Source: an archaeon
GTDB taxonomy: Archaea > Hydrothermarchaeota > Hydrothermarchaeia > JALTZZ01
Assembly: GCA_027051165.1 (NCBI GenBank)
Contig: JALTZZ010000092.1
Span: 1-46,212 of the forward strand
DNA length: 46,212 bases
Direction: 5' to 3'
This document shows, piece by piece, positions 6,262 through 14,404 of the stretch. The stretch's first letter is position 1. Every line of letters begins with the position of its first letter. The translations under genes and the position numbers were made by a program. Below the pieces are notes generated by a model, which was given only the letters and a program-made list of their open reading frames with translations, did not search any database and had not been told where the DNA came from.

Positions 6262-8721
6262 ATGTCTGAAAAAGAGAAAAAGAAAAATGAAGAAATAAGA
6301 ATAGGATTCTTCCAGTGTCACTGCGGTGTAAACATAGCTGGAAGTGTGGACGTAAAAGAAGTTGTTGAATATGCAAAGAAGCTTCCAAACGTAGTTGTAG
6401 CTAAGGATCACATGTTTTTATGCTCAGATCCCGGAAGAAATCTCGTAAAAGAAGCTATTAAAAAGTATAATCTAAATAGGGTTGTATCATCACACTGCAC
6501 GCCAAGCCTTCATCAAGAAACGTTTAGAACTGTCCTTAAAGAGGCAGGATTAAATCCATTTTTCCATGAAAATGTTAATTCAAGGGAGCATGCTTCTTGG
6601 GTTCATTATAGAGACAAGAAGAAGGCTACGGATAAGGTAAAGGTTCTCGTAGCTGGCGGCATAGAGAGGGTGAAGCACCACAAGCCCATAGGAACGATGA
6701 GGCTAAAGGTTAAGAAAAGCGTTCTCGTTATAGGCGGCGGTCCAGCGGGAATACAGGCTGCACTTGATTTGGGAAAGGCTGGATATAAGGTGTATCTTGT
6801 AGATAGGAGACCACACCTCGGAGGAAACATGGCAAGGCTTGGCAAGGTATTCCCAACGGATGATTGTCCAATATGCATCCTCGGAAAGAAGTTCCACGAG
6901 CTCAGACAGGTTAAAGAGATAGAAGTGATAACATACGCTGAGGTAAAAGAGCTGAGCGGATACGTAGGGAACTATAAGGTAAAGATAGAGAAAAAGCCAA
7001 GGTATGTAGATGAAGAGAAGTGTATAGGATGCTTAACATGCGTAAGCAAGTGCCCAGTTCGTGTTAAAAGTGAGTGGTATGAAGGTATGGACGTTAGACC
7101 GGCGATATACATAAATTATCCAGCTCAGTTCCCAAGGATTCCAGTTAGAGACCCAGAGGCGTGCATAAACTGTGGTGTATGCAAGAAGGTGTGCCCAGCA
7201 GATGCGATCGACTTCGATCAGAAGCCGGAGACAATAGAGCTTGAGGTTGGAGCAATAATAGTAGCCACTGGCTATGAGGAGTGGAAGCCTTATGCTGTAG
7301 AAGAATACGGCTACGGTAAATATAAGAACGTTATAACGCAGCTCGAGCTTGCTCAAATGCTGAATCCAGAGGGACCAACGCATGGAAAGCCCTTTAAGCC
7401 AAGCGATGCTCGATACGACAAGAAGAAGAGGAAGCTTGTTATAGAGGGCGAGCCTCCCAAAAAGTATGTATTTATACATTGCGTAGGTTCGAGGGATGAA
7501 AAATACTTCAGCTATTGTTCAAAAATATGCTGCATGTATAGCATTAAACATGCAAAAATGATCCTTATGGATGTTGATCCTAATGCGGAGATTTATCTCT
7601 GCTACATGGATATAAGAGCGTTCAGCAAGGGTTATGAGGAATACTACAAGCAGGTGCAGAAGCTTGGTGCGAGGATAGTTAGAGGAAAGCCTGCCGAGAT
7701 AAGAGAGGATCCAAAAACAAAGAAGCTTTACGTAAAGGTAGAAGATACGCTTCTTGGAAAACCTATAGAAATTGAAGCTGATTTGGTTGTTTTGGCAAGC
7801 ACGTTGAGACCGAGCAAAGGCACAAAGGAGCTTGCTGACATCTTGAGGATAACCACTGGTGAGGATGGATTCTTGAGAGAGCTTCATCCAAAGGTTGGAC
7901 CTGTTGATACTGTTACTGCAGGAATATTCATAGCCGGTGCTGCAAGCGGACCAAAAGATATCCCAGAGAGCGTTGCACAGGGAAGTGCAGCCGCAGCAAG
8001 AGCTATGAGCTTGCTTGGAAAGGGAGAGGTCGAGATAATCCTCAACAAAGCTGAGGTAAATCAGGAGCTCTGCATAGGCTGCGGAATATGCGAAACCCTA
8101 TGCCCGTATGGAGCTATAAAGGTTCACGAAACGCATCTCGGCAGAAAAGCCAAAGTAAGCGAGGTTGAGTGCCAAGGTTGCGGTGCCTGTGCTGGAGGCT
8201 GTCCAACTGGAGCGGTTATGCGTAGAAACTACGAGCTCGATCAAATGTTTGCACAGATAGAAGGCATACTGAGGAGTGCAAAAGAGATATTTAAAGATGA
8301 GCCGATAGTCTTGGCTTTTGCATGCAAGCAGTGCGCTTATGCCGCAAGCGAGGCTGCTGGAACTTCTCGCTTAGAGTATCCGCCAAACGTTTTCATAATA
8401 AGAATACCATGCAGCGGAACAATAGACATTGCACATGTTCTAAAAGCATTTAAAGAGGGAGCCGACGTTGTATACGTTGGCGGCTGCGAACCGGGAAGCT
8501 GTGCATTCGTCGACGGCAACCTAAAAGCTGAGAAGAGGATACAGTTCGCGAAGAGATTGCTCGATGCAATAGGTATAGGCGGTGATAGGCTCGAAATATT
8601 CTGGATACCAGCTCCAGAGTCTATGAAGTTTGCAGAAGTGGCAAAAATGATGGTTGAAAGAGCAAAGAAGCTTGGACCAACGCCACTTAGAAAAGCAAAG
8701 GCTGTTAAGGAGGTGATTTAA
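6262..8721 (+). CDS. Full-length HdrA fused to an MvhD-like domain
   Basis: The largest paralogue, 819 aa. Order: charged N-terminus, HdrA N-terminal domain with CHCGVN (20s), FAD-binding GGGPAGIQAA (about 157-167), CPIC, two inserted clusters CIGCLTCVSKCP and CINCGVCKKVCP, CVGSRDEKYFSYCSKICC, C-terminal 2x[4Fe-4S] CIGCGICETLCP and CQGCGACAGGCP, and an MvhD-like [2Fe-2S] domain with CKQC, PCSG, GCEPGSC. All expected clusters are present, making it the most canonical and perhaps flavin-bifurcating copy (inference). It follows the previous stop with no gap. GC and codon use are slightly higher than in the first two copies. Confidence 0.9.
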   Translation: MSEKEKKKNEEIRIGFFQCHCGVNIAGSVDVKEVVEYAKKLPNVVVAKDHMFLCSDPGRNLVKEAIKKYNLNRVVSSHCTPSLHQETFRTVLKEAGLNPFFHENVNSREHASWVHYRDKKKATDKVKVLVAGGIERVKHHKPIGTMRLKVKKSVLVIGGGPAGIQAALDLGKAGYKVYLVDRRPHLGGNMARLGKVFPTDDCPICILGKKFHELRQVKEIEVITYAEVKELSGYVGNYKVKIEKKPRYVDEEKCIGCLTCVSKCPVRVKSEWYEGMDVRPAIYINYPAQFPRIPVRDPEACINCGVCKKVCPADAIDFDQKPETIELEVGAIIVATGYEEWKPYAVEEYGYGKYKNVITQLELAQMLNPEGPTHGKPFKPSDARYDKKKRKLVIEGEPPKKYVFIHCVGSRDEKYFSYCSKICCMYSIKHAKMILMDVDPNAEIYLCYMDIRAFSKGYEEYYKQVQKLGARIVRGKPAEIREDPKTKKLYVKVEDTLLGKPIEIEADLVVLASTLRPSKGTKELADILRITTGEDGFLRELHPKVGPVDTVTAGIFIAGAASGPKDIPESVAQGSAAAARAMSLLGKGEVEIILNKAEVNQELCIGCGICETLCPYGAIKVHETHLGRKAKVSEVECQGCGACAGGCPTGAVMRRNYELDQMFAQIEGILRSAKEIFKDEPIVLAFACKQCAYAASEAAGTSRLEYPPNVFIIRIPCSGTIDIAHVLKAFKEGADVVYVGGCEPGSCAFVDGNLKAEKRIQFAKRLLDAIGIGGDRLEIFWIPAPESMKFAEVAKMMVERAKKLGPTPLRKAKAVKEVI

Positions 8722-9207
8722 TTGGCAGAAAAGGAAAGGAGAAAAGATGTTAATACAGAAAACAGGGACATGCTTATAAGTATAATAAAGAAGCTTGCAA
8801 AAAAAGAAGTAGACAAAATAGAGATTCCTCTGACGTTCTATGGATTTGGAAGGGTAAAATACGATGCAAACAAGTGCGTTGCATGCTTAAAGTGCTACGA
8901 GAACTGTCCAACAAAGGCTTATGATGCGGTTAGGCTCTTTGATCTTTCAACAGTAAAAAATGCGGATATAGAGTCATTGTGGTGGAAGAGAGGGATAATA
9001 TTTCAGCTAATAAGGGAGCTCGCACAGAAAGACTTAGAAGGATATGTTGAAGTTCCTGAAGGTCTTAGGGGATACGGAAGGGTGGAGCATAATGAGGAGC
9101 TCTGCATTTCATGTTCAAAATGTGCTGATCTTTGTCCAACAAAAGCCTTAACATTTGAGAACGAAATAAACATGTCCCTATGGTTTAAAGGAGGTAAAGA
9201 AGAATGA
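8722..9207 (+). CDS. Ferredoxin-like protein made of two homologous halves
   Basis: A 161-aa protein with two single [4Fe-4S] motifs, CVACLKCYENCP and CISCSKCADLCP. The halves are homologous beyond the motifs: a helix (LISIIKKLAKKEVDK versus LIRELAQKDLEGY), then IPLTFYGFGRV versus VPEGLRGYGRV, then the cluster and PTKAY versus PTKAL, showing internal duplication. It is placed where sHdr operons have an unrelated-length hypothetical protein between hdrA and hdrC2. The start is TTG with a strong GGAGGTGATT site. It probably wires the HdrA set to the second HdrC-HdrB pair. Confidence 0.8.
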   Translation: MAEKERRKDVNTENRDMLISIIKKLAKKEVDKIEIPLTFYGFGRVKYDANKCVACLKCYENCPTKAYDAVRLFDLSTVKNADIESLWWKRGIIFQLIRELAQKDLEGYVEVPEGLRGYGRVEHNEELCISCSKCADLCPTKALTFENEINMSLWFKGGKEE

Positions 9208-9707
9208 ATGTTGAGGAGGCTTTAAAGAAGCTTGATTTAAACATGTGCTATCAGTGCGGAACATGCACGGGAACGTGTCCAGTAGCGAGGGTAGAGAGTG
9301 CCTTTAATCCGAGAAGGCTGATAGATGAGGCAAGGTTATATGGCGTTGATCATGTTCTGAACAAGGAGGAACTTTGGTTCTGCACAGAGTGCTTTATGTG
9401 CATGGAAAAGTGTCCGCAGAAGGTCAAAATTACAGAGATAATCCTTGCCCTCTGGGAGGAAGCCGTTAAAAGAGGTATAAAGATACCACAGAAGTTTGTA
9501 GGCTTGGCAAAGGCTGTTGCAAGCACAGGAATATCAACGGGAGCTTATGGAGGTAAAGGAACAGCTTTAAGTGGCATGATACTTAAAAAGAGGGAAAAGC
9601 TTGGTTTACCTATACCAAAGATAAAGCAGGAAGTTGCAAAGGATATCGTTGAGAGCACTGGTGTTCTTGAAATTCTTGAAGGGAAAAGCAAGGAGGGTGG
9701 TGAATAA
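9204..9707 (+). CDS. hdrC: HdrC-like iron-sulfur subunit (second copy)
   Basis: A 167-aa HdrC family protein with CYQCGTCTGTCP and CTECFMCMEKCP. It is distinct in sequence from the first copy and keeps the NPRRLI motif between the clusters. The C-terminal part is basic, with a glycine-rich stretch (STGAYGGKGTALSG). ATGA overlap with the ferredoxin gene and a GGAGG site upstream show co-translation. It pairs with the following HdrB, so the operon encodes two complete HdrC-HdrB units, as in sHdr complexes. Confidence 0.88.
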   Translation: MNVEEALKKLDLNMCYQCGTCTGTCPVARVESAFNPRRLIDEARLYGVDHVLNKEELWFCTECFMCMEKCPQKVKITEIILALWEEAVKRGIKIPQKFVGLAKAVASTGISTGAYGGKGTALSGMILKKREKLGLPIPKIKQEVAKDIVESTGVLEILEGKSKEGGE

Positions 9708-10579
9708 TGAAGCTTGCATTTTACTTGGGATGTGTAATTCCAGCAAAGCTCCCAAACTACGAGCTCTCTGCGAGAAAAGTTTTTGAAAAGCTTGGTGTTG
9801 AGCTCGTTGATATGGAAGACTTTATATGCTGTGGATTTCCGTTTGAGCTTTTTAATCACGAAACATGGCTAAAAATGGCTGCATACAATTTAGCTTTAGC
9901 AGAAAAACAAGGATTAAACATAGTAACTCTGTGCAACGGCTGTGCAAATTCGTTGGCTCATGCAAACAAGTTGCTTAAGGAGGACAGTAAGAAAAGAGAG
10001 GAAGTAAATGAATTTCTTAAGAAATACGGTTTAGAATTTAAGGGAACAATAGAAGTAAAGCACTTTATAAGGGTTCTCTATGAAGATATAGGCTTGGACA
10101 AAATAAAGGAGAACATCACAAAAGAGCTTAGTGAATTTAAGCTTGCAACACATACCGGTTGTCATGTCGTCAGACCAAGCGAATATATGGATAGCTTTGA
10201 CAATCCAATAAAACCTACGAAACTTGATGAGCTTGTGAACATAACAAAGGCAAACAACATAAACTACTTAACAAAGAACCTATGCTGTGGAAATACTTCG
10301 AGAGGATTAAACGACAATGTATCTATAGAGCTTTTGAGGAGAAAGATGAAAGATCTGAGCAAGCATGAGGTTGATGCACTTGTAACAATATGCCCAGCAT
10401 GCTACCTTCAGTATGAGATGGGACAGCTTGAACTCAAAACGAAGTTTAAAGAAGTATACAATGTTCCAGTAGTCCACTATCCTCAGATACTCGGATTAGC
10501 CATGGGAATGAGTGCCAAAGAAGTAGGCTTAGATATGAATAAGATAAAACCAAAGAAGATTATTGAAGCTTTTAAATAA
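9707..10579 (+). CDS. hdrB: HdrB-like catalytic subunit with two CCG domains (second copy)
   Basis: A 290-aa HdrB family protein. CCG modules read YLGCVIP ... ICCGFP ... CNGC and HTGCHVV ... LCCGNT ... CPAC, so both sets of cluster ligands appear intact. Compared with the first HdrB it has FPFE and NTS in place of the ASV/ASL found after CCG, which may mean a different substrate. It begins in a TAATG overlap with hdrC after a GGAGGGTGGTG site. It ends 3 bp from the convergent NAC gene, so it is the last gene of the operon. Confidence 0.9.
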   Translation: MKLAFYLGCVIPAKLPNYELSARKVFEKLGVELVDMEDFICCGFPFELFNHETWLKMAAYNLALAEKQGLNIVTLCNGCANSLAHANKLLKEDSKKREEVNEFLKKYGLEFKGTIEVKHFIRVLYEDIGLDKIKENITKELSEFKLATHTGCHVVRPSEYMDSFDNPIKPTKLDELVNITKANNINYLTKNLCCGNTSRGLNDNVSIELLRRKMKDLSKHEVDALVTICPACYLQYEMGQLELKTKFKEVYNVPVVHYPQILGLAMGMSAKEVGLDMNKIKPKKIIEAFK

Positions 10580-10582
10580 ACT

Positions 10583-10924
10583 TTATTTTTCTTTCTTCTC
10601 TGTGAGAATCATTATAGCCTCTGCAAGATCCCCCTTTGTCTTTTCTAAGGCTTCTCTTGCCTCTTCTAAGCTTACATTAGCTTGCTCTGCAACGAGCTTT
10701 ATATCCTCTTCATTCAACCTCAGCACTTCTTTCTCCTTGCCCACTATCTGATACGTTTTCTGCCCCATAGCCTTTACTATAACGACATTAGGCTCCTCTA
10801 TAATGATATCTCTGTCATCAAGTCTTATAATAACCTCATTAGCTCTTATCTCCTCCATCTGCATGCCAAGTTGCTTCATAAGCTTTTTCATCTGTCTTTT
10901 ATCAAACGGGAGCACATACACCAC
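10583..10924 (-). CDS. nac: Archaeal nascent polypeptide-associated complex protein (NAC)
   Basis: A 113-aa NAC-alpha type ribosome-associated chaperone. It has an N-terminal RQMKKLMKQLGMQ segment, a NAC beta-barrel (EVIIRLDDRDIIIEEPNVVIVKAMGQKTYQIVG) and a C-terminal UBA domain (LVAEQANVSLEEAREALEKTKGDLAEAIMIL). The domain order and length are typical for archaea. The start is uncertain: GTG 10924 from the ORF track, or GTG 10915, which is better spaced from GAGGGTGG. It overlaps the 3' end of the upstream unknown gene by 23 nt, so the two are co-transcribed. Confidence 0.93.
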   Translation of the reverse strand: MVYVLPFDKRQMKKLMKQLGMQMEEIRANEVIIRLDDRDIIIEEPNVVIVKAMGQKTYQIVGKEKEVLRLNEEDIKLVAEQANVSLEEAREALEKTKGDLAEAIMILTEKKEK

Positions 10925-11828
10925 CCTCTGGAGTCTTCTCTAACAAATCCAAAACTTTTTTGTAGCACATTTTTCGAACCTCATCAATCTCCTTCCAGCC
11001 CTTCCCCTTTTCATAAGATTCAAATATCTCATTTATTATAGGTCTTTTACACGTTATTGTTAGCAACGTGTATGCAAGCAAAACTTTATCTTTTTCTTCA
11101 ATTATTTTTGCAATTTTCCCATTATCACTGAGAATTCCAAGCAATTCAATCATATCCCCAGATACTCTGCTTTCTACATCCTCTTGCGAACACTTCATTT
11201 TCATCGAGATTTTTTCTTTTTCTTCTTTTTCTGCTATTAACTGATAAAAGCTGAGATCAATCTCCCTTTTAACGAGTTCATCCACTGTTATATTATCAAA
11301 TACGTCTCTCTGCATTCCGGTTCTTACGGCTTCTGCTTCCTCTTTCTTGACGTATATATATCTTTCTATAGCATCTCTTCTTATAAACATGATGTTTTTA
11401 ATTAAAATAGCTTTTGGTGCAATTATGTCTCTTGAGAATTCTTTCCCAGTAATATAAATTTCAAAATCGTCCTTTCCATGTTTTTGCACAACTTCTGCAA
11501 GGAAGAAAGAATATCTCGGAAAAACTTTCTTATACCCGTATGCATATCCTTTCTCTAAGATTTCCCTCACAAGCTCATAGCTCTGCGGCATATAGCTACC
11601 AATTCTTTTATATTCAACGTCATGAAGCTCATTCCATTCCTTCTGCTTCTTTGAAAGCCATTCTGCAAAATCTTCGTTGTCAATCTCGTCCCAAAGCTTC
11701 ATTTCTTTCTCCCATCTGTAGTATTCTCTCATCTTGAGGAAAAAATCACATGCTAAGTGTCCCCAATTTTCAGAATCAGATACTCTGTTGTTAAACTGCA
11801 CAACCTCTTTCAAATTCTCTACGTTCAT
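10902..11828 (-). CDS. Hypothetical protein, co-transcribed with NAC
   Basis: I do not recognise this 308-aa protein. It is soluble, highly charged and mostly helical, with no signal peptide, membrane segment or metal motif. The N-terminal third is rich in Trp and Tyr (ENWGHLACDFFLKMREYYRWEKEM). The middle is beta-like around DDFEIYITGKEFSRDIIAPKAILIKNIMFI. The ATG is on the minus strand and it overlaps nac. The overlap suggests a translation-linked or chaperone-linked role, but that is only positional. Confidence 0.6.
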   Translation of the reverse strand: MNVENLKEVVQFNNRVSDSENWGHLACDFFLKMREYYRWEKEMKLWDEIDNEDFAEWLSKKQKEWNELHDVEYKRIGSYMPQSYELVREILEKGYAYGYKKVFPRYSFFLAEVVQKHGKDDFEIYITGKEFSRDIIAPKAILIKNIMFIRRDAIERYIYVKKEEAEAVRTGMQRDVFDNITVDELVKREIDLSFYQLIAEKEEKEKISMKMKCSQEDVESRVSGDMIELLGILSDNGKIAKIIEEKDKVLLAYTLLTITCKRPIINEIFESYEKGKGWKEIDEVRKMCYKKVLDLLEKTPEGGVCAPV

Positions 11829-11940
11829 TGCAAACGTTTTAAACTCTAACGAGTAGAAAATTATAGAAAGAATGTTTTTAAATAACCGTGCTCTCTTTGA
11901 GAAATTTGCACATGCTTAACTCAAACCTCAGTATCGAAGA

Positions 11941-11950
11941 TTTTATAAAT
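11941..11950 (+). promoter_or_regulatory. TATA box of the PUA-protein gene
   Basis: TTTTATAAAT is centred about 27 nt upstream of the ATG at 11973, implying a leaderless or nearly leaderless mRNA. The 144-bp gap upstream must also hold the promoter of the divergent unknown gene at 11828. Confidence 0.6.
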
Positions 11951-11972
11951 AATGCCGTAACTCATCTTAACC

Positions 11973-12461
11973 ATGAAGAGGTATTTTATAAGAAAGGACA
12001 AAGTAAACGAGATAAGAAAGCAATTAAAAGAATTGGGATATGAGAATATAATTCCAAAAAAAGCTAAGGTTGAAGTTGCCGAGATGGATGATCTAAAACT
12101 TATATTAATTGAAAGAGAGCCTCTAATTCTTGAGCATGATAAAAGATACTTTTTAACAGTAAAAGGAGCATTAAAACTCAAAGAAATCAACAAAAACTTT
12201 GTTGTCGTAGATAGAGGGGCTATACCGCATATAATAAATGGGGCAGATATAATGAGACCCGGAGTTGTTGACTACGACAAAAACATAAAAAAAGGAGATT
12301 TCGTAATAGTAGTTGACGAAAATCATAAAAAACCCATAGCTATTGGCATCTCACTATGGAGTGCTGAAGAATTTGATAAGAATGAAAGGGGAAAATGTGT
12401 AAAAAACATACATTATGTAGGAGATAAAATATGGAAGTTAGGAGAACAGTTGAAGCAATAA
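11973..12461 (+). CDS. PUA-domain RNA-binding protein (COG2016/MCT-1-like)
   Basis: A 162-aa protein with an N-terminal lysine-rich domain (MKRYFIRKDKVNEIRKQLKELGY) and a C-terminal PUA domain: VVVDRGAIPHIINGADIMRPGVVDYD, then KKGDFVIVVDE and KPIAIGISLWSAEE. This matches archaeal PUA proteins related to MCT-1 and Tma20, which are linked to ribosome or tRNA binding. The start follows a TATA box at leaderless distance. The next gene starts inside its 3' end. Confidence 0.85.
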   Translation: MKRYFIRKDKVNEIRKQLKELGYENIIPKKAKVEVAEMDDLKLILIEREPLILEHDKRYFLTVKGALKLKEINKNFVVVDRGAIPHIINGADIMRPGVVDYDKNIKKGDFVIVVDENHKKPIAIGISLWSAEEFDKNERGKCVKNIHYVGDKIWKLGEQLKQ

Positions 12462-12631
12462 ATTTAGCGTTCGAATTTGCAATTAATATAATAATTTTTG
12501 GATTTTTAGGATACTTTATAGGAAAAAAGTTGTATGGAGATACGGGTTCTATTCTTGGTATATCCTTTGGTGTTGTTTTTGGATTTCTTTTCTCAGTGTA
12601 TTACGTTATAAAAAAATATCAAAAAGATTAG
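12431..12631 (+). CDS. Small two-helix membrane protein, AtpZ/AtpI-like
   Basis: A 66-aa protein with two predicted membrane helices: INLAFEFAINIIIFGFLGYFIGKKL and GSILGISFGVVFGFLFSVYYVI, separated by a short polar loop (YGDTG) and ending in a basic tail. The GYFIGKKLYG...GxxxGxxxG pattern resembles the AtpZ/AtpI family that often sits near ATP synthase genes, but no such genes are here. It overlaps the PUA gene by 31 nt and converges on the rhodanese with a 4-nt overlap. Family assignment is tentative. Confidence 0.55.
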   Translation: MEVRRTVEAINLAFEFAINIIIFGFLGYFIGKKLYGDTGSILGISFGVVFGFLFSVYYVIKKYQKD

Positions 12632-12969
12632 ATTAATTTTCTTGCATATATCGGATATTCACCCGCAAGCCTTAGTCCAGCACTCTTCCATGCAATAATG
12701 CCACCCTGCATGTTGTAGACGTTTGTAAATCCGAGCCTTGAAAGATATAGACATGCTTGCAAACTTCTGCTCCCGCTTCTGCAGTATACAAGTATTTTTT
12801 GATTTCTGTTTAGCTGTCCAACGATGTATGGAAGATACTGCAAAGGCACAAGTTTTGCTCCCGGGATGTGCCCAGAGTTGTATTCCTGCGGTGTTCTAAC
12901 GTCCAGTATAAGAATGTCTGGCTGATTTATAAGCCTTTGAGCCTCAAATGGAGTTACATTTCTGCACAT
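12628..12969 (-). CDS. Single-domain rhodanese (sulfurtransferase)
   Basis: A 113-aa rhodanese domain. It has the substrate-binding ILDVRTPQEYNSGHIPGA and the active-site loop CRSGSRS carrying the catalytic cysteine, followed by ACLYLSRLGFTNVYNMQGGIIAWKSAGL. It would move sulfane sulfur as a persulfide in the cytoplasm. AGGTGGTGG lies just upstream of the ATG. It stands alone between convergent and same-strand genes. It could feed the thiamine or Fe-S pathways, or the Hdr system, but nothing in the sequence settles this. Confidence 0.9.
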   Translation of the reverse strand: MCRNVTPFEAQRLINQPDILILDVRTPQEYNSGHIPGAKLVPLQYLPYIVGQLNRNQKILVYCRSGSRSLQACLYLSRLGFTNVYNMQGGIIAWKSAGLRLAGEYPIYARKLI

Positions 12970-13052
12970 ACTTCCACCACCTCATTTTTCATTTTTTATT
13001 TCTCTCCTTGTTTGTTACAATATGTTGAACTATCATTTACAAAAATAATTGA

Positions 13053-13071
13053 GTGGTGTTGCAAGCACCAC
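13053..13071. repeat. Short GC-rich hairpin between rhodanese and thiDN
   Basis: GTGGTG and CACCAC flank a 7-nt loop. It lies downstream of the rhodanese promoter region and upstream of no obvious start, 35 nt before the 3' end of thiDN. No T tract follows on either strand, so a terminator is uncertain. Confidence 0.3.
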
Positions 13072-13105
13072 ACTTGTGGAAGGTATTAGAAAACAATGGA
13101 AAACT

Positions 13106-14404
13106 CTAATAAAAATCAAGAATATTTTTCAATTTTCTCACAACTTCTAAGGGATTTTTTCCAAGAATCCTTATCATCGGTTCCTTTCCAACCGCACCTA
13201 AGTCGTATATAATATCTGGAACTTTTCTAACCTTTTCTATAGCTTTTCTTGTTCCCCACTCCATTGAACTTACGTTTTCTGGCTCCTCATCCCTTGAGAA
13301 GCTTGAAACCGTATATCCCAATTTTCTGCATATCTCAAGTATTCTGCTGTCAAACTTTATGTTCATTGCTGATCTGTATTCTTGATCGTGTTTCATAGCC
13401 TCCAAGACAATTTTTGCTACATGCTCAGATGCTCCAAAGTAAACGTCTCCATGAAGATATTTGTTAATTCTTCCTCTAATCCCAGCAACATCCTTTATAT
13501 CCTTTGCAGATGGTATTGCATAAACAATGTTTATTCCAACCTCGGGAATAACTTTTTCAATTTTTAGCTTTTTGAGCTCTTCAAGAGCTCTTCTTAGCCC
13601 TTCTATAACCTCATATCTGTAGTATCCCTCAAAAACCTCTCCGAACTGGTAAACTGGTTCAACACCTTTACCAATTTTTTCAGACTCTAAGATCGCTCTA
13701 AATATAAATTTTTTTGCCATCCTAACGCTTTCAACGACGTCATAACCCATAGCTAAGTATGCAGCTATCGCTGCTGAGAACGTGCATCCGCTTCCGTGCG
13801 TTCTCTTTTCAAGTCTCTTTGTAGAAAACTCATAGAATTTTCCGTTTAAAAAAAGGACATCAACAGATTCATCAAGAAGAAGATGCGAACCCTTTATAAG
13901 GACACCATTGCAAAATTCAGCTATTTTTTTGCACGCAGCTTTCATGTCTTCTACGTTTTTTATCTCTACTCCAGATAGTATGCTTGCCTCTCTAATATTC
14001 GGTGTTACTAAGGTAGCTTTTGGAAGAAGCTCATTTTTTAAAGTTTCTACTGCATCTTCGCTTATGAGCCTGTATCCAGTTTCTGAAATCATTACCGGAT
14101 CTACTACAAGAGGATAGTCTCCTACATTTTTACTTACAGCTTTTATGATATCTTTTGTTGCAAGCATTCCAGTTTTTGCTGCTTTTACTTCGAAATCTTC
14201 ATGCACTGCCTTTAGCTGTGCTTCAACGAAATCCTTTGGTAGGGCGAAGGTTTTAAGAACTCTCTGTGTATTCTGGGCTGTTAGAGCTGTTATTACCGTT
14301 ACCCCATACACGTTCAAAGCTGAGAACGTTTTTAGATCAGCCTGTATTCCAGCTCCAGCTCCGCTGTCGGAGCCAGCTATCGTAAGTGCAACATCCCTTT
14401 TCAT
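13106..14404 (-). CDS. thiDN: ThiD-ThiN fusion: HMP(-P) kinase and thiamine-phosphate synthase
   Basis: A 432-aa bifunctional thiamine-synthesis enzyme. The N-terminal ThiD kinase (about 1-260) has GSDSGAGAGIQADLK, VVDPVMISETG and the anion-hole THGSGCTFSAA. The C-terminal ThiN domain (about 265-432) has INIVYAIPSAKDIKDVAGIRGRI, MNIKFD and SFSRDEEPENVSSMEWGT. ThiD phosphorylates HMP-P and ThiN joins it to the thiazole phosphate, replacing ThiE in many archaea. The start overlaps the end of the aminotransferase gene as ATGA, so the two are translationally coupled. Confidence 0.95.
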   Translation of the reverse strand: MKRDVALTIAGSDSGAGAGIQADLKTFSALNVYGVTVITALTAQNTQRVLKTFALPKDFVEAQLKAVHEDFEVKAAKTGMLATKDIIKAVSKNVGDYPLVVDPVMISETGYRLISEDAVETLKNELLPKATLVTPNIREASILSGVEIKNVEDMKAACKKIAEFCNGVLIKGSHLLLDESVDVLFLNGKFYEFSTKRLEKRTHGSGCTFSAAIAAYLAMGYDVVESVRMAKKFIFRAILESEKIGKGVEPVYQFGEVFEGYYRYEVIEGLRRALEELKKLKIEKVIPEVGINIVYAIPSAKDIKDVAGIRGRINKYLHGDVYFGASEHVAKIVLEAMKHDQEYRSAMNIKFDSRILEICRKLGYTVSSFSRDEEPENVSSMEWGTRKAIEKVRKVPDIIYDLGAVGKEPMIRILGKNPLEVVRKLKNILDFY

